A stretch of DNA of 64,000 nucleotides from Xiphias gladius. Its lineage: Eukaryota > Chordata > Actinopteri > Istiophoriformes > Xiphiidae. A program made the translations under genes and the position numbers. Below are positions 1 through 12,852 of this stretch, one piece after another; within the stretch, counting starts at the first letter, position 1, and each line of letters opens with the position of its first letter. The notes under the pieces are model-generated. The model saw only the letters and a list, made by a program, of their open reading frames with translations, was not told where the DNA came from and made no database searches. Location of the stretch: positions 20,220,001-20,284,000 of the forward strand of contig NC_053422.1 of assembly GCF_016859285.1 (NCBI RefSeq), in the 5' to 3' direction.

Positions 1-94
1 GACGGAGCACAAGCTCTCTTCTCATACTGTCCCCATTAGAGAGGGAGAGACAGGCAGTGAGGAAAGACAGGAAGAGGACACACATTAACATACT

Positions 95-200
<106 letters not shown>

Positions 201-669
201 GGCCGTACAGTAACCTTAAGCAGCCTTGCGCTTGCTAAGGGGACTGGGTGGCTCAGCTCAATGCACAGAGAAGCACTTACAGTTCTGAGCGTTAAAATTA
301 GCCTTTTTTTTTAATTTTTTTATTCCTGAGCTGTGTTTTAACCTCCTCAACAGACTTCTTACTGAGTGTCCAAGACATGTATATAGCCATCATGTTGGTG
401 TCCCTCATGTCCACTGTCAAATACTGAAAATCATCAGCTGGAGTTGGATGTAGCAGTCCCCCAGCTGTCCAGGCAGGAACACACTTCCAAGATGGCGACA
501 CAATGATCGATGCTCTAAATGCTGCAGAACTTGCCACACGATCTGAGGTGGATTCACAGTAACTGAAGGATGTGTTTATGTGTGTGTGCCACCAGAGTTT
601 TTGCACAGGGAGCAGTCATGATGATGCCAAGGACGTGGAGGCCTTATACTGTATGTACATCACAGCGGA

Positions 670-671
<2 letters not shown>

Positions 672-765
<94 letters not shown>
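672..765. repeat. (TG)n microsatellite
   Basis: Uninterrupted TG/GT run of about 94 bases. Confidence 0.97.
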
Positions 766-766
<1 letters not shown>

Positions 767-3700
767 TTTGAACGTTTGTGTGTCAGGACCTGATGGGCGG
801 CAGAGGGCTCATCCTTGGCTGGAGACGTGCTCTTTCCACATCGCCTTTGTCTCCACATGAATTATCCATTGGGCCAATGTGGTAATCAAGCTGCTCCGGC
901 AAGCCTTATTACAGTGTTGGTCATTTAGCCTATTAGCAATGCTCTTACCTCATTTCTTGGTCAAGTCCAGTTGCATGGAAAACAGAGCAGTCAGCATGTT
1001 AAATGGGCTCAGGGAAGGCTGGGTGAATTAAGGGCCATAACGTGACGGCAGCTGATACAGCAAGAGCAGGCTCGCGGAGAGACGCTGTAAACCTCAGGGC
1101 ACATAGTCGGTGCTGGGTCACTGGAGCACTCTGCCATGATGAGCTCATGATCGTGAAAACTAACATTTAAAGAGGGGGCAAAGGAGGACACCGAGCCAGA
1201 CTGTGTATTTACAAATAGGCTGCGCATTAGGGATATTATATAGCTCCTTATATACCAGTCAAGTATAAGTTAGAGTTGAAAAGTTTAAATGAACAGATCA
1301 GATAAACACACGTTTGAGACAGAATGATTTGTATATGAGTAGGATGGTCTCACCTGTACACAAGCATTCAAGACAACATGGGTTGCAGGAGAACTGGTAG
1401 AAAAAAAAGAAAACAAAATCTACAATCTACATACGATTTAATGATGTGACAAAATATTCAATATCTTTTATCAGAAAATGCATGATGACTTTGGGCCATT
1501 ATTGCGGGAGAGTTAGTAAAGTACTGTGTGATGCTGCCCCCGTGTGGCCGATTTGCATCCTCATTGGCAGAGTGGTCCCCATGGGACTCGAATGGGGGAT
1601 CTTGCAGTTCATGGCAGGCGCCTTAAATCCTTAAGCCAGGGTTCCTGTGTTAAAAACCTGTGTTACAAACAGAGGGCGTAGAGTGTGAAAGATTAGGCAG
1701 TTTACAGGCAGAGAAAGTCTAATAAAAGATACTGTTAAGCTGCATTATGGGAATTGCAGGATCAGCATTTTCGGAGCTTGACTCATGCTGGGGCCTCTGC
1801 TACTTCTCATTTGGACCATTAAATGTTTAATATGTCTCTTGTAAGTCCCTGCTGCACATCCAGTCTGCATGTGTCAACATAGTAGAACCTGTCCCTTAAA
1901 ATCCATTCATCAGCTCACAGCAATATCCTACTGCTGGCCTCATACATCAGCTGTAGAGGGCCGTAGACAAAACTAAATCAGACGCAGAATAAGATCCATC
2001 CTCTTATGTCCCCTGGGGGCCCTAAAATCACCTTGAACTCAGCGGAGGACCGTGTGAAGCCTCGCCAAGCCTATGAAAATGACCTGGGGAGTGTGTGTGA
2101 GGGTTGTGGGGGGCAGGCGGGAGGAGGGAGAGGATGGAGGGTAAATGAAGGGGATGCTGCTCCCTCCATCACAGACAAGACAAATGATGCACAGACAGAT
2201 GGCCCTTGACATCGCTGCCATATTCAGCTAGTTTCCAGTTACAATAAACCTGACTCCGGATCAGCGGACGCTTACGGTTACAGTCAGGTCACGCAAGAAC
2301 TGATACAGCGTGCTGACCAGTGAATGATCTCTGCCAAAACAGAACCAGCCATCGCAATCATTTTCGTAATAAAAATCCACATTGTCATCATAGTCAAGAC
2401 AGTACATGGACAAAACCAAAGTTGGGGTGTGTTCCTGCAGCAGCCACATGGTGGTGGTGTAACTCAAAAGGTAGTGGTGGAGAGGATATACAGGGACAAG
2501 GGGCTAAAGATTGAACTCATCAGTCAGTAAACCACATCAGTCACGGTCTAGCTACTAATATTATGTGAAACATCCAGGGTGCAGCAAAGATGGAGACACA
2601 GTGTGAGAATGCAGTTGCCAAGACCTGACCTTGGACTAGACACAGATTTGACTGTATCGCCCATTAACTCACACATGGGGGGGAAGTACACTGGGAAATA
2701 AATATATAATGAACTCTTGAAAAGAAAGATGGACAAACAGGTGGTGCTATGAATTTCCACTGTATCAGGCTACAGATCTGCTGGGTCACACGAGAGCGGT
2801 GACGGCCGATGTTTTGATGTGACCATAATGGGAATCAGTTCAAGGTTTATCTGTAATTTTAGAATTAGGGAGATTAAAACGCTCATAATCTTATCTCAGG
2901 TCCAGTCATTATTTATGGTACGTTACCTTGCAGAAAGTAGGAAACACTTTGTTTTGATTTGGTTAAAAATGTTAACTTTGAAATTAATGATAAGATGATG
3001 AGATGAGAATTATGCAGGGTGTTCCATGATTCACCAGATCCTTCACAGAAATGTGCAGTATCGAAATATTAAATACATTCAGATACATTTCCATAATGAA
3101 TTAATTTAATTTCAAAGTTGAACGGTTTTAGGAAAGACTATTTCCTATTTTCTTTTGTTGAATGCTGCAATTCACCACAGTTTTCAACTGGACCCTGGGA
3201 CAGAGAAGAAGTTCACTCTGGAGCACTGTCCAACAGATCACATTAACTAAGTGTGAGACTAATGGACTTTTTGAATTGCTGGACTCTTTTTTTTTTTTGC
3301 AGTTCTGTATGATTTTAAGTTTGATTTAGTGTACCAGTGGTGTGTTACATTGTTGCAGGATTGGTATTCCTCTTTTTGGCTCATTATACTCATTTTTAAA
3401 AAGTTGCCATTTGACAAAAAATTGTCTGGAAAATATTATTTAAATTTTAGAATGAAAAAAAAAATTCAGTGGCATTATGCACCAGAATGGACAACTGTCT
3501 TCTAAGGTTTTCTAGAGTGGTCTTTAACGGTGAAGAACCAGTGATATTGTCTCTCATCTAGATTATTGCTACTCTACTTACATTTCCTTTTAAGAAAACC
3601 TCTCATCAGGAGGCAGTGGCCAGAATCTAGATATATCCAAACAGAGCACATCACTGCTTTTGGTTATTGCCAGTGAGGTTTACAGTTTTTTTGCAGATTT

Positions 3701-4663
3701 CAACATAACAGATCTTGTAACTCTGTATGAAGCAGAGTGTGTTGCAAGACCTTGAAACAGGCCCTTCTGACTGTCCCGGGTTCCGGACTGAAGACATCGG
3801 GGACGGGCTTTTCCTTTTCAAGCCTTGAGACGGTGGAAGAGCCTGTCTGGTCAGGTGAGTTCACTGTGTTCACTGTTTCTCTATTGTAATTTGTCAAATG
3901 AAAAATGTTTCATTTAATTTCACTTGATTCTAATCCTTTACACACTATTTACTTTTCATATATATATATTTATACATACACATTTGGAATATTTACATTT
4001 CACTATATTTATTTCAGGCTTATTTTCTAGTACATTTAACTAGTAACATTTTGTGACACTTATTCTTTCTACATTTACCCCTGGACATATTAAGGGAAAT
4101 GTTTCATTTATTTTACTCACTGAATTTGTCTTGCAGATGAAGTTAGTTAGTTTGCAATTTCGGATGACATAAAAACATATAATACATATTATTAAATGTG
4201 AGGTAAAACAGTCTAAACAAGCACAATACTTAAAACTAACCCCATCCGAGGGACCTAAAACGTTGACACAGTTATTACTAACATACAATAATAATGCATC
4301 CACCATGCAACAAGTTGCCAGAATCATTGCTCAGAATGAGGATTTAAACATTTTACATTTTATATCCCTATACGTTGCGTATGAAAACTTTTAAAGACTG
4401 GAACTGTGATAATGTCATAAGGTTTTAGACAGGTCTACTTTGCCGACCACTGCAACGCCCTGTTGGAACAGGTACCGAGGCTAACCAGTTTTCCTGGAGA
4501 AAGTGCAAAAGGTTTGCTGTGTCATTCTTAACCGGATTATCGGATTATATTTTAATGAGCCTGTTCAATCCTAATTAGCGTGATTACCAAACAGTTAATG
4601 GATGTAAATCGCCCACAGGCCTCCAGGACACACAACACAATACCAGCCCGTCTTAAAGCGGCG

Positions 4664-4701
<38 letters not shown>

Positions 4702-5518
4702 ACTCGCACGCACGCACACACACATACACACGCGCGCGCGCGCGGAGAGGCTCCCCACTCCGACACGCAACCCTCAAAATACCCACCCGTTCGTGCAGCG
4801 GAAGTTTTTAAGCGACCTTATCTGAAGCTTTATCTGAGTTGGAGATGTGCTGCAGAAAGACAGGTCAAAGGGGACCGCGGGGCTGCTGCAAGACGAAGCA
4901 TTAGGATATGAAACACATGCCAGACCTGTCATGTTCAATTTACAGTTGCAAAGTGAAGGCGTATTTAATTTGGGGGATAATTTATGAGGGAGCCTACTGG
5001 GTAAATCGTTTGATTTTCGAATGTCTTTTTTCCAATTAAAGACGGAAAAAGGAAAAACCGCTATTTCATCAAAACATCCCACCGAATCTGCGCAGGGCCA
5101 GTGGGAATCAATCACGGTGGAAACATTTTCCTATGTCCTTTATTTCCTCCCCGTGCGTTTACTTTATTTCACCAATTATTACAGCGAGAGCCGGGCCAGT
5201 GTTGACTCTCAGTGCGCCTGAGAAAGATTTTACGGCCATTCATCAGCTGGCGACGCGCACAAATAGTCTTTAAAACTATAAACATCATCGCTGGGTCGGA
5301 GACAGGGGGACCCATTTACCCCGTGGCTGTGCTAAACGCTGAAGATAAAACAAACGATAATACTGTCTGTCTCCTGTGACCGTCTCCACAGGCATTAATA
5401 GCGGGTTTAGTGCCAGCCGCGCGGGGGGAAACACTCGCAGGGGCTATGCGTCGTTACGCGCGGTTGTCTCGATTTTTACTGCTGCGGGGTGAAATGATTT
5501 GCACGTTGTTATTGTAGC
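766..5518. other. Non-coding region upstream of nkx2.5
   Basis: Unique-looking AT-rich DNA with small simple repeats. No exon could be supported. It may include distant nkx2.5 enhancers. Confidence 0.5.
4668..4742. repeat. (CA)n with (CG)n alternating purine-pyrimidine tract
   Basis: CA run 4668-4697, mixed CA/CG and then a CG run at about 4730-4743. Nearly all alternating purine-pyrimidine, so able in principle to form Z-DNA. Confidence 0.9.
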
Positions 5519-5554
5519 CTATAAATAGCGCGCTGATTGCATGCTTGATTGACA
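5519..5554 (+). promoter_or_regulatory. MEF2-type / TATA-like site and Meis/Pbx-type site
   Basis: CTATAAATAG at 5519-5528 fits the MEF2 consensus YTAWWWWTAR exactly and could equally serve as a TATA box. TGATTGACA at 5546-5554 fits a Pbx/Meis-type site. The stretch around it (5220-5560) is richer in CpG than its surroundings and lies about 0.9 kb left of the CCG tract. Upstream regulation of nkx2.5 is an inference from position and motif only. Confidence 0.3.
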
Positions 5555-5798
5555 TCGGGACATTAGACTGCAGGCTAAAGAATACACACCTGGAGGTGAT
5601 GTGTGGAGCGTCTTGCTCCTTGGAGCTTTAAGCTGACTGCTTGTCTTGGAATTGAAAAAAAATTATCAGTCATTAAAATGTTGAGAATTAAAAAGTCATG
5701 AAAGGCAATAAAATGGGGCTGTTTTATTGGTTAAAAGCCGGGTGTCATGTATGACACTTCTTCAGGAAAAACTTGCCTGCAGCGTGGGTGGGAGGCTA

Positions 5799-5801
<3 letters not shown>

Positions 5802-5854
<53 letters not shown>
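5802..5854. repeat. (TG)n(GA)n microsatellite
   Basis: TG to 5842 followed by GA; lies just left of the GATA/Smad-type cluster. Confidence 0.95.
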
Positions 5855-5855
<1 letters not shown>

Positions 5856-5875
5856 TGCAGGTTTGTTGTCATCTG

Positions 5876-6079
5876 TTATCACGTCCTGATAAGGCAGACA
5901 GCGGCTCCAGAATCTCTTGGAGGCAGACAGCGGAGCGCGTCGCTCCTGGTTTCAGGTTCTGTGCTCGGGGACCCCAACCTGTTGTCGCTTCGACGCTCGT
6001 CTGCTCGGCTTCCCGTCGGATGAGGGGCAGACCGACACCCCGAAAACACGCGCACGCGCTCGCCCGGGCTTATCAGACA
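5876..6079 (+). promoter_or_regulatory. Candidate GATA/Smad cardiac enhancer cluster upstream of nkx2.5
   Basis: Three GATA-type sites are seen: TTATCA at 5876-5881, TGATAA at 5887-5892 and TTATCA at 6070-6075. Smad-type CAGACA boxes lie at 5895-5900, 5924-5929 and 6074-6079; the last overlaps the third GATA site. CAGACAGCGG occurs twice (5895 and 5924). Nkx2-5 heart enhancers in mammals are known to use combined GATA and Smad sites, so the arrangement is suggestive. Binding is not shown by sequence alone. Confidence 0.35.
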
Positions 6080-6457
6080 CACTGGCCCCTGTGCGTTCCT
6101 CCCAGTTGGCCAAATGATGCAAGTTTAGCTCCTTAGCTGTCCTGATAGATTATTTCCCCTTGGTGCTTGAGGATGTGTGTAAACATTCGCCCAAACACTG
6201 CGTGTTTAGAATTAACAGGAAACGCATTTTTATTGTGCGTGATGACGAACTACAATGCTGGGGGGAAAAAATAAAAATCCACCTAAAGGAGAATTTATAA
6301 TGTCACTTAATTTAAGATTTTTATAAATCCCGGCTAATCTAAACCGGGGCCGATCTCTCTATTAGGCTAGAGAAACAACGACTGATTTATTAACATATTT
6401 ACATCAATTTATTTTCCTTTGCAATGCGAACGACTAGGTGAGGGCCGGTTGGGTGTA

Positions 6458-8145
<1,688 letters not shown>

Positions 8146-8781
8146 TCCTCGCTGTTTGGAGAAGACCTCCACGAGTCCAGAGCAGGCAGAAGCCATGCAC
8201 TCAGCTTTGCCAGTACCTTTTATGGGAAATCCTTCCTAGAGATGGATATCGTCAAGGATGGGAAATCGGACGCGTTTGAGGGGAAACGCAGAAAAGGTGA
8301 GTTGATGAGAGGACAGCTTTTTATTTTCCAGGCTTGTGATTGGGCCTACAGACTCACGTCCTTTGATGTGTGCAAAACGCAACTAACGCTCCCAGAACAA
8401 CTCCGCCAAAGCAGCGAGCTCTAATAGGAAACAATGTCTTTCTTCCTCTGGATACAGACTATTAAACTGTATTTTAACATGGAAGCCGAAATAAAAGTTG
8501 GAGCTGAAGTTGGGCATTTTACTTGTAGGCCTGCCAGACCATTTCCTATTTATTGAGAATAAATCAGTGTCAGCACTACAGAAGTTGCATTGGCATATTT
8601 GACATCGACTACATTAAGTTATTTAATTGCATACCACTTGTGTTACAAGCGTGTAAATGACATTTTTTCCCCCCAAAGCTAAGTAGAATTGAACCACCAC
8701 ACTTGGCAGAATTTGCACTAGCCCAGCCATGCTATATAATATGATACAATATAATAGCTATATAATATCATGCTGTCACTA

Positions 8782-8813
<32 letters not shown>

Positions 8814-9577
8814 GGTGTTTTCTAATAGTAGTAGATGTAGGGAAAAAAATAGCCCTAATAAAGGAACCCTAAAAATAAAAGATCCATGTGACCCTTTGTT
8901 AAGAAGTCACATTTGCGGATTCATTTTTCGTTTCGTGATTTTCTCTCTGTCTGGTCCATTCAGAGGAGTTCAGTCCTCCTGTCGAGCCTGTGGTGGATAT
9001 AAAAACCGAGGACCCGGACCGACCCAAGCCCCGGAGACGCAGGAAGCCGCGGGTCCTCTTCTCCCAGGCGCAGGTGTACGAGCTGGAGCGCCGCTTCAAG
9101 CAGCAGAGGTACCTGTCCGCCCCGGAGAGGGACCACCTGGCCGGGGTGCTCAAACTCACCCCGACCCAGGTGAAGATCTGGTTCCAGAACAGGAGGTACA
9201 AGTGCAAGCGGCAGAGGCAGGACCAGAGCCTGGAGATGGTGTCTCTGCCGCCGCCTAGGAGGGTTTCGGTGCCGGTGCTGGTGCGGGACGGGAAGCCTTG
9301 CCTGGCGGCAGACACAGCCAACTACAACCCCTCCTACAGCATGGGTCACATCAACCACTTCACTTATAACAACTATCCAGCCTTCAGTAACTACACCAGC
9401 CCCGGCTGCAACACAAACTATGCGTGCAGCTACCCTGCAGCCACGATGCAAACCATGCAGGGATCCTCCAACAACGGGAATTACATGAACTTTGGGGTAG
9501 GGGAGCTGAATAATGTGCAGAACACATTTCCCTCCAGCAATGGAGTGTCCTCACTACATGGCATTAGGACATGGTGA
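8146..9577 (+). CDS. nkx2.5: Homeobox protein Nkx-2.5, 5' end missing
   Basis: Cardiac NK2-class homeodomain transcription factor acting in the nucleus. Two coding pieces are visible: the exon 1 tail (8146-8296, donor gtgag at 8297) and exon 2 (8964-9577, acceptor cag at 8961-8963, stop TGA 9575-9577). The exon 1 tail reads [11 protein letters not shown] and later [10 protein letters not shown]; the junction codon is G|AG. Exon 2 has a homeodomain at about 9038-9217 with recognition-helix motif [14 protein letters not shown], including Tyr54, the NK2-class hallmark. The NK2-specific domain follows at 9257-9304 ([16 protein letters not shown]). The C-terminus FGVGELNN...LHGIRTW closely resembles the Nkx2.5 ending LHGIRAW and separates it from Nkx2.1/2.2/2.3. 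The start codon and the N-terminal TN (tinman) domain are absent; their place is taken by a 1.69-kb CCG tract. Bnip1 as the convergent neighbour supports the assignment. It could be intact in the animal and damaged only in the assembly. Confidence 0.93.
8781..8812. repeat. (TTA)n microsatellite in nkx2.5 intron 1
   Basis: About ten TTA/ATT units. Confidence 0.9.
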
Positions 9578-10148
9578 ACACGGGACCGTGTATCAAATAC
9601 CCGCGTTACCTACTCAGTCTAACGGGATGCTTTTTCTGACTGCATGCATTTTTAAACGTGTCAAGACACTGCGGAGTTTTTATGTAGCTTCTCTTATATT
9701 TAATGACTGACTTGTGGTGGTTTTTTCGTTTTTGTTTTCAGCACCGGTTTTTGCCTGAATAGCTACATTTGCATCTATTTTCGTGACATTAGCGCACAGA
9801 CATGTAATTTAAGAGAAAATTAAAAAAAAAAAAAAAAAAAAAGTTTTGTTAAAGTTTAAATTTGCCCCAACATTTTCTCTCTTTTTTTTCATTTTTATTT
9901 CTATAAAAATCAGACAGTATGTGGTGGACGATGTAAAATACAGCCTCGTAGCAATTTATTATATGGAAAATGATTAATTCAATATAGGCTCTTATTATTA
10001 TTGTTGTTGTTATTATTATTATTATTATTGTTATCCTTGATATTATTATTATTATTATTTCTGCCTTGCAAGTATTTAATTTGTATTACTTAAAGCTGAA
10101 GTTGGCTCTGGCTGTTAATTTCTAAATCGTTAAAAATACACTCAGAAA

Positions 10149-10154
10149 AATAAA
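10149..10154 (+). terminator. Possible nkx2.5 polyadenylation signal
   Basis: AATAAA lies about 570 bases after the nkx2.5 stop codon, within AT-rich sequence that also holds a poly-A run (9822-9842) and ATT repeats. It is the clearest sense-strand hexamer I saw in the likely 3'UTR. Confidence 0.35.
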
Positions 10155-11261
10155 AAATATCAGAAAACCATTAGGCCTACAGTATATAAATAGTATGTCA
10201 TAGTGAACTACAGCTATGACAATACAAAATCCATGCCTCTGGCCCTTTTAATGGTTGAGTTGGCTATAGATCCACGTGAAGGAGCCTAACATCTGTACAA
10301 CCCTCATATGGTTTGTGTCTGCTTAAAATGTTCAAGTGGCTATTAGGAAGCTTCCTTCAATATGCTCAGATGGGGCTAAAAGGTAGTTAAAAGTTTACAC
10401 TTTTTACAGCCCACTGTCTGCCACATGTAAACTATACACGTGTTTAAAAGTTGCTGGGACAGAGATGGCTGGGAGCCATGACCTTGACATGTATTAAATG
10501 TTTAAAAGCAGGTTATAATGGGGAAATGCTTGTTACTAATTCTATGGCATGTATAAATTCTCATGTACGAGGATTGAATTGCGCGTGCAAGCAATTTCTA
10601 CACAGATATGAGCCATTCTCAAAGTCACCATCCTTTTCTCTGTGCTTGTAAATACCAAGACATCCGAGATATTAACCTGATCTGAAAGATATTCGTCTAT
10701 TTTCGGACAGTACAGTTGATTATTAAAAGCTACCTTTTTGGAATGTTGCTGAGTCATTACTGTGTTTCCTTTGGGAAATCTGAATAGACTAAATTTAACT
10801 TTAACTGCACAGATAATTTAAGCACTCGTTAACTAACTGAACAAAGCTGTGTCCAACTGTAAAATTTTGCTTCATGAATGTGGAGTTACTGAGATTCCTG
10901 TTGGCTGTTTGGTTCCTGTGTTTACACCACCGGTTTGGTGCTGTGTAAGCTCCCCGGAGGTCTCAGCCCACTTGTCCCGATACCAAACCCAAACACTTGA
11001 TTGACACTATCACGGTGCTAAATACAAGAATAGTCCAATTTGCTTGACAGAGAGCCAGAGGCCTCATCTAAGTGTGTAGTTATATGAACAGGCTAGGAAC
11101 TGGCTCTGCCCAACTGCCACCACTTTACAAGAGTAAGAGATGCTTAGGCATCTCTCAGGACTCTCCACACATACTCCGTTGTCTTCTATCTCATTTTAAA
11201 CAATATACACCCACAAACACACGTTACGCACATGTCAAACATCAAGCCAGAAAACTTTGTG

Positions 11262-11267
11262 TTTATT
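11262..11267 (-). terminator. Possible distal bnip1 polyadenylation signal
   Basis: TTTATT on the plus strand reads AATAAA on the minus strand, about 1.6 kb past the bnip1 stop. A closer ATTAAA variant lies at 12611-12616, about 240 bases past the stop. Either could be used; sequence alone does not decide. Confidence 0.3.
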
Positions 11268-12852
11268 GATAAACAATACTGACAGCATTTACACATATTT
11301 AACAAAATGGCAAGGCCAGGCAATTGGAGAAAGGGTAGCAAGGTCATGTAGCTCCTCTGGCCACCCTCTCCTCCGGGGTGCTGAAAAGGCAATGTCAGAT
11401 AACAGCGCCACACAAACCTAAAAATATCCCCCCTCAACCTCCACTCACACTGGAAAGGGAGAGGGAAACGGGTCGGAATAATCTGCTTTTCCGGGTCTTA
11501 TCTGAAGAAAGGCAGGGATGCATGCTGCTCTATCTCTGCCAGTGTGATGACTGCCACTGCTTTTCTGAGCTTTTCTGCTGCGCTGCAGAGCAGAGACAGG
11601 CTAACATGGGCAGAGACAGGGGAGAGTGCGCTGACTCTTACGCTGAGTAAGGTTTTTTGTTTTTTTTGGTCTGCATGCCAACTGAATAAAAAAACATAGG
11701 CGCAGTTTTAAGTGCGCATATACTATAGAATGCCATTCTAATGACTGGGGTAGTGAAGCACAATCAGCGAGTGAGTGCCGATGGCCTTGGATTGTGATAA
11801 AGCATTTAAATACGTATATTCACAAAAAATTGCATTAGCTCATTATAATGTTATGATAACTTATACAATACAGTAAAGATACAGTTTATCATTGTGAATA
11901 AAAATTACACAAAAAGCTTGTACATGACTTGCACAGTGACTTTATGATATCAGATGAAAAAGTCAGTCAGAACTGTAATGGTTTGGTTAAAACCATTTAA
12001 AACCATTTAAAAAGACACCTTTTTCTGTTACACAAACATGCTCCCAGACCTACCAGAACTTTTTTGTGACTTTTTTTTTTACTACTTGGCAACATTGTTT
12101 TCATAACTTTCATGCCAGTAAAAGCATGCTGAACTGATATTAACAGTGGCACTAGTTCTGTGATAATCAGTTCAGATTTTCACAAAAAAAAAAAAATTGT
12201 ATTTAGATTTTTTTCCTTACACATTTTTTGAAATCTTAAACTAACTGTTTTTTTTACATGGCAACTCACTGTAGAGTCATGCTTAAACATGAGTTTTACA
12301 GGTGTCAGCACATTATCAGTATGCTTAACTAAATCTGAAGCAAACTCGTCCACAAAATACAGTTTTTGGGTACTCTTTGCAACACTGGTAAATATGAAGG
12401 GAAAAACAGTACGGAATGCTTCACAGGAATGTGTAAAAGAAAAGATTTCTACGGGTTGTCCGTCCATGTCTGGCTTGATCATAAGCAATGCACAGCATTA
12501 CTGTGTCACCGACCAAAAATGGGCTTCTGACACAGTTTGTGCCAAAAAACGTATCTCCTCTTTAATCACTGATTCCCTTTGTTTGATGAAAAAATGAATA
12601 CCACAATCTTTTTAATAAATAAAACACTGCATGGAGCTATGGGTGCGGAGGTTTATCTTCCTCTTTTGTGGACAATTTTTCACCCTCAGCAGTGTCACAG
12701 TTCAGCCGAGTGAACAGACCACATTCCACTGAGCAGACATGTGTAATGTGTGTGTAATATGACACGCAGTATTCAGAATTGTTTAAATCATTTGCGCTGA
12801 CTATGGAAAGTACTGCACGTGGTTACGGGAGAGCTCCTCAAAGGTACCTGGT

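Larger units (their letters stand above)
9578..12852. other. Convergent nkx2.5-bnip1 intergenic region with both 3'UTRs
   Basis: AT-rich non-coding sequence. It holds ATT/TTA microsatellites (about 9987-10060), a poly-A run (9822-9842) and the presumed 3'UTRs of the two convergent genes. I saw no coding exon here; the open frames are short and unlike any family I know. Confidence 0.6.

Noticed and set aside
1564..1595. tRNA A-box-like TTGGCAGAGTGGT followed by a weak B-box-like motif
   Set aside because: Spacing is too short and no cloverleaf can be formed by eye.
3700..3897. Possible exon ending at CTGGTCAG|gtgagt
   Set aside because: Good donor-like sequence, but no acceptable acceptor and no recognisable protein on either strand.
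12289..12597. 102-codon plus-strand frame and its opposite-strand partner
   Set aside because: Falls in the presumed bnip1 3'UTR; composition not protein-like and no family recognised.
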